A stretch of DNA of 64,000 nt from Incurvaria masculella (lineage: Eukaryota; Arthropoda; Insecta; Lepidoptera; Incurvariidae). Shown here piece by piece: positions 11,370 to 22,619 of the stretch. The number at the start of each line of letters is the position of its first letter. Within the stretch, counting starts at the first letter, position 1. The DNA lies in the NCBI GenBank assembly GCA_946894095.1, contig OX335649.1:16634001-16698000 (forward strand), given 5' to 3'. Made by a program: the position numbers and the translations under genes. The notes below the pieces were generated by a model. It was not told the DNA's origin, searched no databases, and was given only the letters and a program-made list of their open reading frames with translations.

Positions 11370-11896
11370 TTAAGGTGGCCCAACCCGGCGGGACTAACTC
11401 ATTCGCTGGCACGGTACAAAACCGTGCTGTTGCGCTCTGGGACCTTCTCTGTTTCAAAGAATAAGACAGGCTCCGTGATGAGGAAGATGCAACATGTCCA
11501 CAAAAACGACAATGTGCATAGTGTATGATTTGGTAAGATTTACGAAAATTTTAATTACAAAACGACTTATAGCTAAAAGTAAACCACGACCGCTGTAGTA
11601 AAAAATCTAACAAAAACCAAATATATTATACATCTTGATTAAATAAGGTATGTCTGATGAGTAATCTTTTTAAGATGTTCTTACTTTATCATTGCGTACT
11701 CCACCTCCAAGTATAAAAAAATCGTAAATCTTACAAATCGAACACTATGCGCATTGTCTGTTTTGTGGACATGTTGCATCCACCTCATTACGGAGCCTGT
11801 ATTTTTCTTTGTAACAGAGAAGGTCCCAGAGCGCAATAGAACAGTTTTGTACCGTGTCTGCGAATGACTTAGTCCCGCCGGGAAGGGCCACCTTAA
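11370..11896. mobile_element. family C MITE, foldback variant
   Basis: It starts TTAAGGTGGCCCAACCCGGC as usual. The second half, however, is an inverted copy of the first (TGTGGACATGTTGCAT, GAGAAGGTCCCAGAGCGCAA, CCGCCGGGAAGGGCCACCTTAA) rather than the normal right half. The ends are still TTAA. The result is a long inverted repeat with arms of roughly 150-190 bp. Confidence 0.8.
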
Positions 11897-13239
11897 TGCT
11901 CGATGCTCGCAGACGGCACGCCGAAATGCCTCGTGAGTTTCCCCTGATATATACCGCAATTAACCGCGAGGCCGAGGAAGATCTCGACTCTTAACAAGAA
12001 CACATGTTTTGCTACGTTTCTTTTTGCCTTTTCCGTACGTCGCTTTACGGAATTTATCTTGATCATGATGTTGAATTGTATTCGTTGACGCTTCGCCCGT
12101 TTATACTATCAAAGAGCAGTTTTTTTTTATTCTATTTGAGGAAACTGATTATTTTATCAGATTTCGCATGCGACCTTTAGCTGCGTTACTTCTCTATTAG
12201 GGAAGATAACTCAAAGAATATTGTAGAATTCGCATGAGCGACCTCACCTTAAAAACGTTAAAAGTGTCATTCCTGTCAATTTTTATTTACGAGTTTTTAG
12301 ATGAAAGATTTACTCCTTGATGCGATTAGAATAAGGTTTAGAGGAAAATGACAGTTTTTTTTTGTCCGCACACAAATTGAAATGTCATTGACCAGAACAA
12401 AGTATGGAATAAAATATTATAGGTTATGTTTTTGTGGTATTTTCTCTTTTGATTAGCATAATTAAGAACATTTTATTTTCGGAATAACTTGGAGAAAATT
12501 TAGTCATTGCAATTAAATAGATAGAGTAAATAAAATTTTCAAATCTATTCGGTTTTACTTTGTATGGTATCTGACAGCTTTGACAGGTCTTTGAGGTGAG
12601 CTCGCTACGACGCCACCTGTCGTGATAAATGAGAAGTTTTCTTCCCCATTTACATGGACACTTGCTTTACAGTTGATAAATTCAATTTGTTTAATCTAAC
12701 AAACTGATTGATCCGCGGATACCGGATAATAATCCCTATTTTATAGATTTAAAAAAATCCGACCACAATAATTGTATTATTATTGACCACAATTATTATG
12801 AAACACTTTAAATGCTACTGGCAAACTTTTCGTAAGTAAAAATATAACAGCAACCCTCAACCCAATCGACTTACATAGAAATTACTTGACTAAACAAAGA
12901 TTATGTTATAATAACGCGCGTATAATTCTTACGAGTATTTTCTCGTGTAGCCGTAGTCAACTTAACATCAATGTCAGGATTAAACCTACGACCTCCCACC
13001 TTCGAACCCACTACTCGACCGCCAAAACCTTTACTTACCTTAAGTCCTCACCCTTATATTTCCTTTATCGATATTTACTCCCTTCAAAAATCAAATTTAC
13101 TACCTTTTCACATATCGCAAGGTTGCATTGCTTTCTCAAACAGTACACCCGGTATTTTCAGAGCCTTAACCTTCGTTCTACGAGGTAGTCTGCTTCTCAA
13201 AATAAACCTACATGCTTGTTCACTACAGATCAGGGTTTT
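11897..13239. other. unassigned AT-rich sequence
   Basis: No coding region. 12228-12608 may be a diverged MITE: GAGCGACCTCACCTT with TGTCATTCCTGTCAA at the left faces TTGACAGG...GAGGTGAGCTCGC at the right. Confidence 0.4.
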
Positions 13240-13427
13240 CGGTTCCGGTTCCGTACCCAAAGGGTGTCAACGGAACCCTATTACTAAGCCTCCGCTGTCC
13301 GTTCGTCCGTCCGTCCGTCCGTCCGTCCGTCCGTCCGTCCGTCCGTCGGTCACAGGGCTGTACCTCATAAACCGTAATAGGTAGGCAGCTGAAATGTTCA
13401 AAGAGTGTGTATTTATTTTATACTAGC
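13240..13427 (+). repeat. family A repeat, left part (split by an insertion)
   Basis: Contains CGTACCCAAAGGGTGTCAAC, about a dozen GTCC units (13300-13347) and GGTAGGCAGCTGAAATGTTC. The element resumes at 14379. Confidence 0.8.
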
Positions 13428-14378
13428 TGCGGTACCCGGCTCCGCTCGGATCAATGTCGTGTTGGATTGATTTCCGTCTGAATTATTTCCTGGATAAAAA
13501 GTAACCCACCAAAAATCGTTTGAACCGATATGGCATGATTTAATAATAAAAATCGACATATGCCCATTTCGAGCTGCGTAAACATTTGAGAGCGAATTTT
13601 AAAAGCATGTGCCGGCAGACACTTACTGCACTGGCACTGCTACATAGAAATTGATACAAAACCAACAAAGGCGGCACTAACCCTACTATTTTCTTTAATT
13701 TTACAAAGTTTTATGAGGAATACTAACCACAGCCACCTTCAACATCGAAAACGGTAACCCATCCGGAATATGACTGGGCCCAGAGTTGCTATACATTGAT
13801 AAAATACGCAAATACATCGGGCGAGTGGTTCGAAGTTATCGGTCTACATGATATCGTGGAACTTTCTGTAGGCCTTTTTAACACCTACAATTTTCAAGTA
13901 CATAATTTTAATTTTTCTCTTAAGGTTTGTATGAAATATTAAAAAATTACATGCGCAATCCTTGCTCGTTGATCGCTCCTTATATTAATGAAAACCGTAC
14001 CAAAAAGTCCGTTGCGTGACGAAGAAATAAAAGCGGATAGTGATTACCCCCCAACCCGCCGCCTCGGGGCATTTCGGTTTGTATGACAGCTGCATCTTAA
14101 CGTAAGCGGAACTGAATTATATGTAGCCTATACTGTGTCCCGGGTATTTACATATACGTGTAGTAAGTTTCATCGAATTCGGATGACCGGTTTAAGAGTT
14201 ATGGAGAAACATACATACAAACATACATACAGAACTGATTTCTAAAAATCATCAATTTAGTCTTAGTAACATACATAAAGTCTACAAACGAAGTATCTTA
14301 GAAAACAAAGCAACTTACGTCATGAACACCCCTTACAGGTTTATTATTAGTATAGATAACAACAAATATACATAACCG
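13428..14378 (+). mobile_element. RTE-type non-autonomous retroelement inserted in a family A copy
   Basis: It begins ACTAGCTGCGGTACCCGGCT and ends with TTTATTATTAGTATAGAT, the start and end that lepidopteran RTE-type retroposons commonly show. The interior has no intact frame. Sequence after 14345 partly repeats ATAACAACAAATA of the host element, so the exact right border is uncertain. A related fragment lies at 16076-16140. Confidence 0.55.
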
Positions 14379-14506
14379 TTATAACAACAAATAGGTAAAA
14401 TAAAAAAATAATAAAGGGCCCTAAAAAAACGTGATTTTTTGTGTTAAAACTTGTACGATGGTACGGAACCCTTCGTGTGCGAGTTCGACTCGCATTTGGC
14501 CGGTTT
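14379..14506 (+). repeat. family A repeat, right part
   Basis: Resumes at TATAACAACAAATAGGTAAA and ends CATTTGGCCGGTTTTT. Together with 13240-13427 it makes one complete element. Confidence 0.8.
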
Positions 14507-14769
14507 TTCTAAAGGGCGCGTCACTAAGGACTTGGTTTCTTCCTGTCCTTCTGTATATCACACCTAATTTCCTATTTCTTGCGCAAAATGTTCAAAGCCT
14601 GTCTTTAAGTATTTTTAGGAGAGCATTTGTACCTCAAATCTACGCTTTTGTTGTATTCTAAGCACGCCATTAACAAACATTACATTCCCTTTATCCTCCG
14701 CGTTCGGGCGCGGAGTCCGTGTCGTGAACACGTCATAAGCGCACAGTAGAGATCTCCGCCCATTTTCCC

Positions 14770-15312
14770 GCCTTAAGAAGATAATTAGCGGATAGAGTTC
14801 CATCCAATGGCTCTTGCCTGTTTCCTCAGTGAAATTAAGAAATCTGAAAGAATAATGTTTGCGTCCACTGCTAGACATACGCCTCTCCAATTTTCCTCCA
14901 GTCCTCCCGCCCTTCAGCGGTACGGAACCACTGCTTTCCGCCGACGCACTTGATGTCGTCGTCCCACCTGGCGAGTGGTCTTCCCACATTCCGTTTTCAA
15001 TTAAATTAAGAATTATGTTTCTAATATTTTGCACATTACATAAACCGACTAGAGCTACGTCTGTACGTTTTGTTTTTTTTTTATCACTTATGCTATAACC
15101 ATGATATAAGCCTCTTAAGATCTGTATCAAAATGTTTAAGGCCGTATGTCATGGATATAAGTTAAGTTATCAAAAAAATCGAAACGTACAAACGTAGCTC
15201 TCAGTTGATTTATTTAATGTGCAAACATTCAGAAACATAATTCTTAATTTGACTGAGGAAACCGGCATAAGCCATTGTATGGAATCCGATCACCTGATTA
15301 TCCTCTTAAACG
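14770..15312. mobile_element. family M foldback element with a nested LINE fragment
   Basis: The left arm TCCAATGGCTCTTGCCTG / TTTCCTCAGTGAAATTAAGA and the right arm ATTTGACTGAGGAAACCGGC / CATAAGCCATTG are inverted complements continuing over about 170 bp, including GAGCTACGTCTGTACG. A related, diverged copy is at 45340-45975. Confidence 0.7.
14842..15002 (-). pseudogene. RTE-like reverse transcriptase C-terminal fragment (insertion)
   Basis: On the minus strand it encodes RWDDDIKCVGGKQWFRTAEG and REDWRKIGEAYV, the C-terminal region after the GRPPARW motif of RTE-like endonuclease/reverse transcriptases. It is flanked on both sides by AAATTAAGAA (14832-14841 and 15003-15012). This looks like a 10-bp target duplication from a 5'-truncated insertion. 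Confidence 0.75.
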
Positions 15313-15530
15313 CCACCGAACCCCCGCCGGCGCTATATCGGGGGCGCGAAGCGAGTGACGGCGCACGCGGTCGTGTCGCGGCTAAATAAATAATTCGTGA
15401 TCGATATCCGTGTCTCCGGAGTGTCTGACCGCAGTCGCGCGACCCACTCGCGGGCTCGCCCCGCCCGGGGACGTCCCGGCACGTGGGCCTCCGACACGTG
15501 CGCCTGGTTTAGTTTGTTAACGTGCATATT
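15313..15530. other. CpG-rich patch
   Basis: GC-rich with many CpG and two E-box-like cores (GGCACGTGGG, GACACGTGCG). The minus-strand frame is open but without motif. It could be a regulatory island or a remnant; nothing decides. Confidence 0.35.
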
Positions 15531-15587
15531 AGTGGAACCTGGTGTTGGGGCGTTATGACCGTCCGATAAGCGCGTAAGTAAAACTAA

Positions 15588-15749
15588 GGGCCGAGTGCAC
15601 GAAAGGACAAAAATAAAACAAAATCAACGTCAACGTACGATTAAACACGTCACTTTGTGTGAACAGTGTGGAAGGAACTCCATGCGGTTCACTAAAAGTG
15701 ACGTGTTTGAACATTGATTAACTCGGCCGTCTCTTCGTGCAATCGTGGC
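15588..15749 (+). mobile_element. family E Harbinger/Tourist-like MITE, second copy
   Basis: Ends GGGCCGAGTGCACGAA and TTCGTGCAATCGTGGC, flanked by TAA (15585-15587 and 15750-15752). Clearly homologous to 6061-6219 along its full length. TAA and TTA both fit the TWA target of the Harbinger group. Confidence 0.8.
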
Positions 15750-15752
15750 TAA

Positions 15753-16202
15753 GGTATTTTTTTTAAATAAAAAAAGACAAAATTAACTTTTTTTTTCATG
15801 GTCTAGCTGTAATTTAATTCCAAGTTCAAAACGTTGCTGCGCTCCCATTTATGTAATTTGACGAATACGGAAATCAAATACTTTGTATTAATGATCTCAG
15901 AAATAAATCGTTATATGTTTACAATAAAGTTGGTAAATCTTTACCTAACAGTACCGTGATTGGTTGACCGGATTAAAGATAATCATTTGTCCTGTTCCCA
16001 AATTAATTTATCCGATTGACATCAAACTGTGGAGAGTGGTGCACACGTCCGCGAATGTTTCTGACCACATTTAACCGCGCTCCGCTCGGGTGAATGTCCA
16101 AAACGACAGTGACCCGAGCTGAGCCGGGAACATTAGCTAATCTTAAAGCAACTTGTGGTGCAGGGGCTAGAGGTTAATCCTCCTAATGCTAGTCATGCAC
16201 GT
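15753..16202. other. unassigned sequence with a short RTE-type fragment
   Basis: 16076-16140 (CGCGCTCCGCTCGGGTGAAT and GAGCCGGGAACATTAGCTAA) resembles the start region of RTE-type elements. The rest is unassigned. Confidence 0.45.
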
Positions 16203-16531
16203 TTTTCTTTCTCTTTCTGAGTTGGATATGTGCATTTCGTAACGAATGCCGGCTGTTACATGGTTCGAAACCAATGTAAAACTGTAGAACCCCTTCCCCT
16301 ACTAGGTGGTAGTGTTGAGGCCACCCGGGGTAGTGCCACCGCATTGGATGAAACTATGGGTAAAGCGGCAATGAAAAATTGTTGTGTGTTTTCATCCAGT
16401 TAAATGTAGCCGAGCTCATAAATGGAAGGTTCTATCATGGCAACTTATTCCTTCGGGAATGTGGTGTATTGGGCTATCATGACTGTATTTGTATGGTATT
16501 ACCCATCCATGCCAGGTTACATAAAAAACAT
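16203..16531 (+). repeat. SINE, head lost (family B)
   Basis: Starts in the region after the head (TTTCTCTTTCTGAGTTGGAT) and continues through CCCTACTAGGTGGTAG, CCAGTTAAATGTAGCC and CCATGCCAGGTTACATAAAA. Diverged. The tRNA-type body order is kept. Confidence 0.75.
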
Positions 16532-16630
16532 GTCTCTAATTGTAAAATTAAGTATATTTGAAAGAAGTTTTACTTGTGCTCTTGCCGAACCAAACGGTGC
16601 TAGCGCACGGGTCACAACAGGCTTTCTTAC

Positions 16631-17163
16631 TTAAGGTGGCCCAACCCGGCGGGCCTAACTCATTCGCAGGCACGGTACAAAACCTTGCTGTTGCGCTCTG
16701 GGACCTTCTCTGTTTCAAAGAATAAGACAGGCTCCCTGATGAGGACGATGCAACATGTCCACAAAAAAAACAATGTACATAGTGTATGATTTGGTAAGAT
16801 TTACGAAAATTTTAATTTAAAAACGACTTATAGCTAAAAGTAAACCACGACCGCTGTAGTAAAAAATCGACCAAAAACCAAATTAAATAAGCTATGTCTG
16901 ATGACTAATCTTTTTAAGATGTACTTACTTTGTCATAGCGTAATCCACTTCCAAAGTTATTGTATAAAACGCGCGAAAAATGCGAACTTTCGGACCTTAT
17001 AACTTAGAAACCAAACATAATTTTACAATGCCTATGGTCATCAGACATCTAGTTCGAGCAAATAAAGCTATTTTGAGCAAAATTTTGGATCTCTGACAAG
17101 AAATATGGGCGTGATCTTCTTTCCCCTTTTGTATGGGGAGATGAGCGGGATGGGCCACCTTAA
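16631..17163 (+). mobile_element. family C MITE, complete
   Basis: TTAAGGTGGCCCAACCCGGC at the left, GAGCGGGATGGGCCACCTTAA at the right. The inverted ends are bounded by TTAA. 533 bp with no coding capacity. The TTAA boundary suggests piggyBac-type mobilisation. Confidence 0.85.
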
Positions 17164-17879
17164 AGCTAAAATAAAAAGAAATATAAAAAATACTATTATT
17201 ATTTCTATTTTTATATGAGTCGTCGAGATATAAATGCGATCAATGCGCCCTTCAGACTGGATAACTGCCTTCCTCTGCATAGAGTCAACTTCCTTATTCT
17301 ACCAGTAAAGCATCTCGTCCACTCCCTCCGTGTGAATTCGTCGGCGCCTTCGCGACGTCACACCCCGAGACTTCACACCGTGCGACGTCACAGCGCGCGG
17401 CGACTCGGCGGCGCGCCGTGACGCCACTTCTGCGTAAATAGAATGGATGACGTGACGTCGTGAAAGCCTATTAATTGGCCGCGAGAGTACCAAGGCTGGT
17501 GGTTTCCGTTAACCCCTCGCACGCTTTGCTTTAACACCACTGGGTCTGCGGCATCACACGGGCCACATATGTATAAAGTCGCTTTTACGTACATACACAC
17601 ATATCTTCGTGCCGCTTTTCCGGAGGGGTAGGCAGAGATGATAGAGCGTCTTACGGTTCGATGACAGCACATCTCTTTCGCTTCATCTACAGACATACAT
17701 CTTTTCATACATGCTCTACGATTACGGGTACTACGTACCTGACTTTACGTAGTATTCCAACGACTGGATCGCGGGACGTTCTCCTATGCCGCCCGGTCAA
17801 GACACTTCAGCTTACTTTTGCTCTGTCAATTTATTGTTTTTATTTTTATAAATGTTTCAAAAAATGTTTTTTATTGTAT
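17164..17879. other. unassigned sequence with a CRE-like cluster
   Basis: 17340-17460 is GC-rich and holds three ACGTC cores close together: GACGTCAC at 17354 and 17384, and TGACGTCG at 17453. No coding frame is supported. Confidence 0.4.
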
Positions 17880-18115
17880 CGGATATTGATGGTTAATATT
17901 CGCTACACAGGCCAGTAAACCACATTCCCACAAAAACTAAATTCCATGCCAGGACCTTTACTTTATATGAGCAAGGCTACACTTTGGAATTCACGGAGAA
18001 ATTTGATTGCCGCTTTATTCAGTGTGACGGTACCGACCCATAGTAACGCGCAAGTAAAGTAATAAGTAAGGCAATCTTAAATTTTCCCTAGGTTTCGAAC
18101 TATGGATTCTCAATT
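17880..18115 (-). repeat. old, diverged SINE (family B)
   Basis: Recognisable blocks: CCACATTCCCACAAAAACTA, CATGCCAGGACC, TTTATATGAGCAAGGCTACA and TTGCCGCTTTATTCAG. No head is preserved. Confidence 0.6.
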
Positions 18116-18639
18116 AGCACCATAGAAAGTTACGTTCCCATAACCCAAAAATTTAATAAAAGTATTAGCAATTTCCTACCGAACCTAAAAATGTAGGCTG
18201 ATTTTATTTGTTTCCAGAAGGACATATATGTGTTATTGAGTGAACACGATTTCAAACTCGGTTCGGTTTACGTTACCAAGTCGGCCGTTAGTGGGTTAAC
18301 TGACCTGAATTTTGAGCTTTGCGTACATATAGCTCACCATTCGTTGACCTTGTTTAACATTTAGTAACACCGTAACGTCGCGACCGACCGGCCAGTTTAA
18401 TAAGTAATCGCTTAACGCTTTTACTTAATTAACCTGTCACATACCATTAATCTAAATTTTTTTGGCACGATCGTAGGTGTTGTGCTGTTGGCTCACGTAA
18501 GGTTTTCGTGAAATCATAAAAAAACTTTAGATTGAATTGAATTTAGCCCAAATACTAAACTGACCGCAAAATTTAAAGACCCGAATATATGGCCAGTGCG
18601 TCCTCCCGGTTTTCACGAACGGGTGTGAAAAGTGGAGTC
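18116..18639. other. unassigned AT-rich sequence
   Basis: No gene or repeat recognised. Confidence 0.5.
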
Positions 18640-18985
18640 TGACGGTCGCCGTTGTCCAAATGCTGGGAATATCGCTACGGGATATGGTGCCCAACGTGGC
18701 GCCGACGTACCAAAGTAGTCGATATTGGACACCGGGTGGCTAAGCTCAAATGGCAGTGGGCTGGTCACATCAGCCGAAGAGACGACGACTGTTGGAGTAA
18801 CCGTGTCCAACACTGGTGGCCGTGGACAGGAAAACGGAGTGTGGGAAGACCACCCGCCAGGTGGGACGACGACATCAAGTGCGTAGTCAAGTGGTTCTAT
18901 ACCGCTGAGGGCCGGGAGGACTGGAGAAAAATTGAAGGTCATATGTCCAGGAGTGGACGCAAACACGCTGACTGATGACTGACTG
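18640..18985 (+). pseudogene. RTE-like reverse transcriptase C-terminal fragment, frameshifted
   Basis: The main frame encodes RRTKVVDIGHRVAKLKWQWA, GHISRRDDDCW, GKRSVGRPPARWDDDIK and AEGREDWRKIEGHM. This is the C-terminal region of RTE-like endonuclease/reverse transcriptases. Just upstream, LGISLRDMVPN is in another frame, so a frameshift near 18700 breaks it. The catalytic domain is absent. A second fragment of the same family lies at 14842-15002. Confidence 0.8.
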
Positions 18986-19449
18986 AAATACTAAAATTTT
19001 GGTGTGGTTGTGTTAATAATTATCTTATGGGGTAGCCTGGATGTTTCTTGGCTATAGTTGGACCCGGTAAGTGACGCTATTATCGAGATTCTTTTTTTGA
19101 CCTCTAACAAAAAAAATTACGTCCAAAACGACGGCTGAGCCGGGAACCTCGGCTAGTTACTCATATGTTCGTGTAAATAGTGTTCGATTCACTAAGCTTA
19201 CTGAAATCGTCAGAATTTGTGACGCGACCCCGAGGACCTCTGACACGTCGTCCATCAAGTAGACCTCTGACTGTGTACTTATTTTTGTCGACAGCCGTTT
19301 ATCTGTAAATATAAGTACAACGGCGAACATAATATCTTTGGGCGGCCACATCTTTGATGACGAACAACAATGAAAATGTAAAAAGAATATAAAACGCACC
19401 GACTTATTTAGAAAACGTATAAACCTATACAACTCGGAGCTCAGGGCCA
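18986..19449. other. unassigned sequence with an RTE-type fragment
   Basis: 19090-19155 ends in GAGCCGGGAACCTCGGCTAG, similar to 16120-16140. Otherwise nothing recognised. Confidence 0.45.
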
Positions 19450-19812
19450 GAGAGAGAGAGAGAATGATAGATGCCAAAGGTTATGAGTTCAAATCGCCGC
19501 TCCGTTCAGGCATCAATTTCTTTCTCCTTCTGAGTTGGATTAGTGAATTTCATACTATTACTTATTCTGTGATTTCGTCACGAATGCGAATTGCGCCATA
19601 CTTTGAAATCCATTAAACCACAGATCCCCTTACCCTACTAGGTGGTAGGGTTTAGTCCGCTCGGGTTGGCACCATCGCATTGGATGAAAAAGAGGCCGAA
19701 ACATAAATGTAAATATGCCCGTATATTCCAGCCAGTTCAATATAGCCGTGCTCATAAAGGGAAGGTCCCGGTGGGTGTGTATTAACTATCCAAGTCCAGT
19801 CACATAAAAAAA
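19450..19812 (+). repeat. SINE, partial tRNA head (family B)
   Basis: GAGTTCAAATCGCC is a box B-like sequence. The body blocks CTACTAGGTGGTAGGGTTTA, CACCATCGCATTGGATGAAA and CCAGTTCAATATAGCC follow, ending AAGTCCAGTCACATAAAAAA. A short internal deletion removes part of the tail. Confidence 0.7.
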
Positions 19813-20229
19813 CCTCGTTTTCGTATTTCGCAAATTATTGATGGTTTTAATATTTTATTACAGTTACTGTCCTTACTATTAATGTTTTATGATTTAATTT
19901 GGTTTATTGAACGGTTAATTATTAATTTAATTAAAACGTGAATAGAACCCTTTCAAATGGCGTCTTAATAAATTTAATCGCCAATAAGGTAAGAGGTCAC
20001 AAAGGTGTGAGATACAATTAAGTTTTTTTTATCATATTAACCAAACCAATTTCCGTTGAAACTATTAATTTCTGAGTGCTTTATTTACAATGTTTTGCGT
20101 TTGTTGCCGTTGCATACATTCACGGCTGGTGCCCGTGCTAACAAGCTGTCATACCCACTTAAACTTACGGGTTGAAAATATATAAGGGCATACGACAATG
20201 AGATTTAGCAAAACGTTTTCATATTTATT
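19813..20229. other. unassigned AT-rich sequence
   Basis: No gene or repeat recognised. Confidence 0.5.
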
Positions 20230-20341
20230 TATTTTTTATGTGACTGGACATGGATGGCTAATACCACACCTTCTGTCATGGTATTAGCCCAACACACCAC
20301 ATGGGAACTAGGTGCCATGCCAGGACCTTCCTTATATTGCA
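20230..20341 (-). repeat. SINE tail fragment (family B)
   Basis: Nearly identical to the tail of the 5S-head copies: ATGTGACTGGACATGGATGG, CACATGGGAACTAGGTGCCA, then truncated after CCTTATATTGC. The 5' part was lost, as expected for incomplete insertion on the minus strand. Confidence 0.8.
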
Positions 20342-21136
20342 AGTAAAAATAATACAGGGCACTGCATGTTTTTCCGTACATGTTTTAAAAGGCCAAAGGG
20401 GTTTGTCATGTGAAACTATTGGGCCCCTTCATTGTTTGCTTTGTACTGCAAGGCTGGACTTGAACCATCTAGCAGACCTTTCGCGGAGTATATTAAATTA
20501 GTTCTCATTAGGGTGCGTACCCATACTACGTGATCGGTTTTACCCAATTTTTGACCCCCTCCCCCCACTTGTGACCTACCGTCGTATGTGCCCCCCCTCC
20601 TCCATTTTCATGTTGTGTTTTAAATACTATAAAATAGAGATATATATTTTTTAAATGTTAGTTTTATGTGCCTATTTCATCAATATTATTTAATTATTCA
20701 TGGAAGTGAATCGGCAGGAAATTAAAAGTAAGCTCAGTTGTATAGGTAGGTATTTATTTTTTAGTAATTAAAAAAAACAAAACTCGTTCCATTAAATTTG
20801 GAAGCGGGTCTATATTAGACTTTAAAATAACTTTTTTTTATAAACAATTAAGGCCAAGGCGAATAGCAGGGATGCGCATTACGCAGCACTACACTCGCAT
20901 TTACGACGAATATGATTGACCGCATGAATACGCGGAACACTCAACGCGGAACAGGGAGAAAATGCGCAAATGCACAGTAGACATTCCAAAAAGAAGAACC
21001 CACCGATCCTCTAGATGCTTTAACTATAGGATCTGTAAACAATAGAATGAACTCCCTTCCGAGGTTTTCCCCCAAATTACGACCTGGGGTCCTTTATACG
21101 TAATGGTGTGTGTGAAGAAGCACCTGGCCGGCCGGC
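20342..21136. other. unassigned AT-rich sequence
   Basis: 20540-20610 contains two C-rich blocks. No coding frame. Confidence 0.5.
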
Positions 21137-21241
21137 ACGGTTTTCGCAGCCCCCCTGAATATTCGAAAACTCATGGCCGCCATTGGGCACCTTTAGGTCC
21201 TGGCGTACGCCATCATAAGCCGCTCTTAACATACAAAAAAA
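21137..21241. repeat. family G repeat fragment, second copy
   Basis: Matches 8117-8222 (CGCAGCCCCCCTGAATATTC, GGGCACCTTTAGGTCCTGGC). No coding content. Confidence 0.6.
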
Positions 21242-21834
21242 GAATACTACGTGACTTAGCACTATCTCCCCCCTACTACTAGTCACAGACTGGCCGTGGT
21301 ATTTTCCGAACCCCTCCCCCCTAAATCGGCCACAAACTATGGGCACTAGCCCTTACAGCTTTTTTTATTTAATTAATGTGTCCTTGCTTGAAGGTCGGTT
21401 CTACAATTATTATGTAAAAAAAACCTGAACATCTCTGTCTTTATTACCAGAATGCATAAAATACTCAGCAATATATCAAAAACATCGCAAGCCTCAACGT
21501 TGTACGTGTACAACGTGAAATATATTAGATTTTTTATAAGGGTGACGACCCCCCCCCCCCCCCCCCCCTTCCCCGCACGAGCGAGCAGTGCCGACGTGCG
21601 TTGTGCGCCATCGGGGCACGCTTCCCAGCGAGGATGGAAGGACTTTAGGAGCAATAGAAACTCACTCAGCGCCGTCTAGTGAGTTCGGTTACGAATTCGC
21701 TTACGTCTGATTTTCCCGATTTCCAACGACACGTAAGAACTTCACAGGCAGTGATATGTTTTAGGCAACGATATGGCCTTTCATACAATATTGTTGACTG
21801 TTGCGGTATTCAGATATTCCGCCTTTCTTTGTAT
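21242..21834. other. unassigned sequence with a C-homopolymer
   Basis: An uninterrupted run of about 19 C lies near 21550-21568. The frames across it are trivial. Confidence 0.5.
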
Positions 21835-22527
21835 TTTTAACCGACTTCAAAAAAGGAGGAGGTTCTCAATTCGACTGTATTTTGTTTATGTTTGTTACCT
21901 CAGTACTGTTGACTGGGTGAACCGATTATGATAATTATTTTTTATTTGAAAGCTGATGCTTCCCGTGTGGTCCCATTTCAATTTGGTTTAGTACTGACAA
22001 TAACATCCATAAGAAAATCATATGTCTTTAATTTGCATTAAGTATGTGCGCGACAAATGGATGAATAACTCAATATCACGCCAACCGATTCTTTTTATAT
22101 TGGAAAGGACGTACAAATTAGTTAGTGTTCTTCCGATTCACTAAAAAAACAATAAACAAAAACTTTTTTACAACAAAAACCTACTTCAAAGAAAAAGTCT
22201 TCTGAAACAAATTAACATGCTTTTTAGTGCATATTTAATTCGGTGTCAGCGAAGGTAGCAAAGGTTCTCTTGACTGGCGCAGCGCGTGCCCGGCATGGTC
22301 ACCTCCCAGGATGCAATTTAGTGAAACGAGCATTCGAAACGAACTTAGGTCCAACCTATATACATCCGGAGCAACTGCCGCAGAGGATCGGAGCACCCCC
22401 TTGTAGGCTATTGAGAACGAACTGTTTTTGAATCTACCGCACCGCCAGGATGTGGTACTGTCTGCCAGCGGGTTTCTTTTCTAGCATAATATACATAACC
22501 TCCTCCTTTTTTGAAGTCGGTTAAAAA
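21835..22527. mobile_element. family H element with inverted GGAGGAGG ends
   Basis: The left end TTTTTAACCGACTTCAAAAA continuing AGGAGGAGGTT is the perfect inverted complement of the right end AACCTCCTCCTTTTTTGAAG continuing TCGGTTAAAAA. The inverted repeat is about 31 bp. The 690-bp body has no intact frame. Confidence 0.7.
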
Positions 22528-22619
22528 GATCGATAGCTCAGAGATAGTCCGCAAATCCGCTGGTATGGTGCCTCGATGATCGTGGTTTCGTGAGGTGAAT
22601 TTATCATTTCTGAGTAGCT

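Noticed and set aside
13300..13347. Regular GTCC units as a CRISPR-like or satellite array
   Set aside because: 4-bp microsatellite inside a transposon; this is eukaryotic DNA and there are no spacers.
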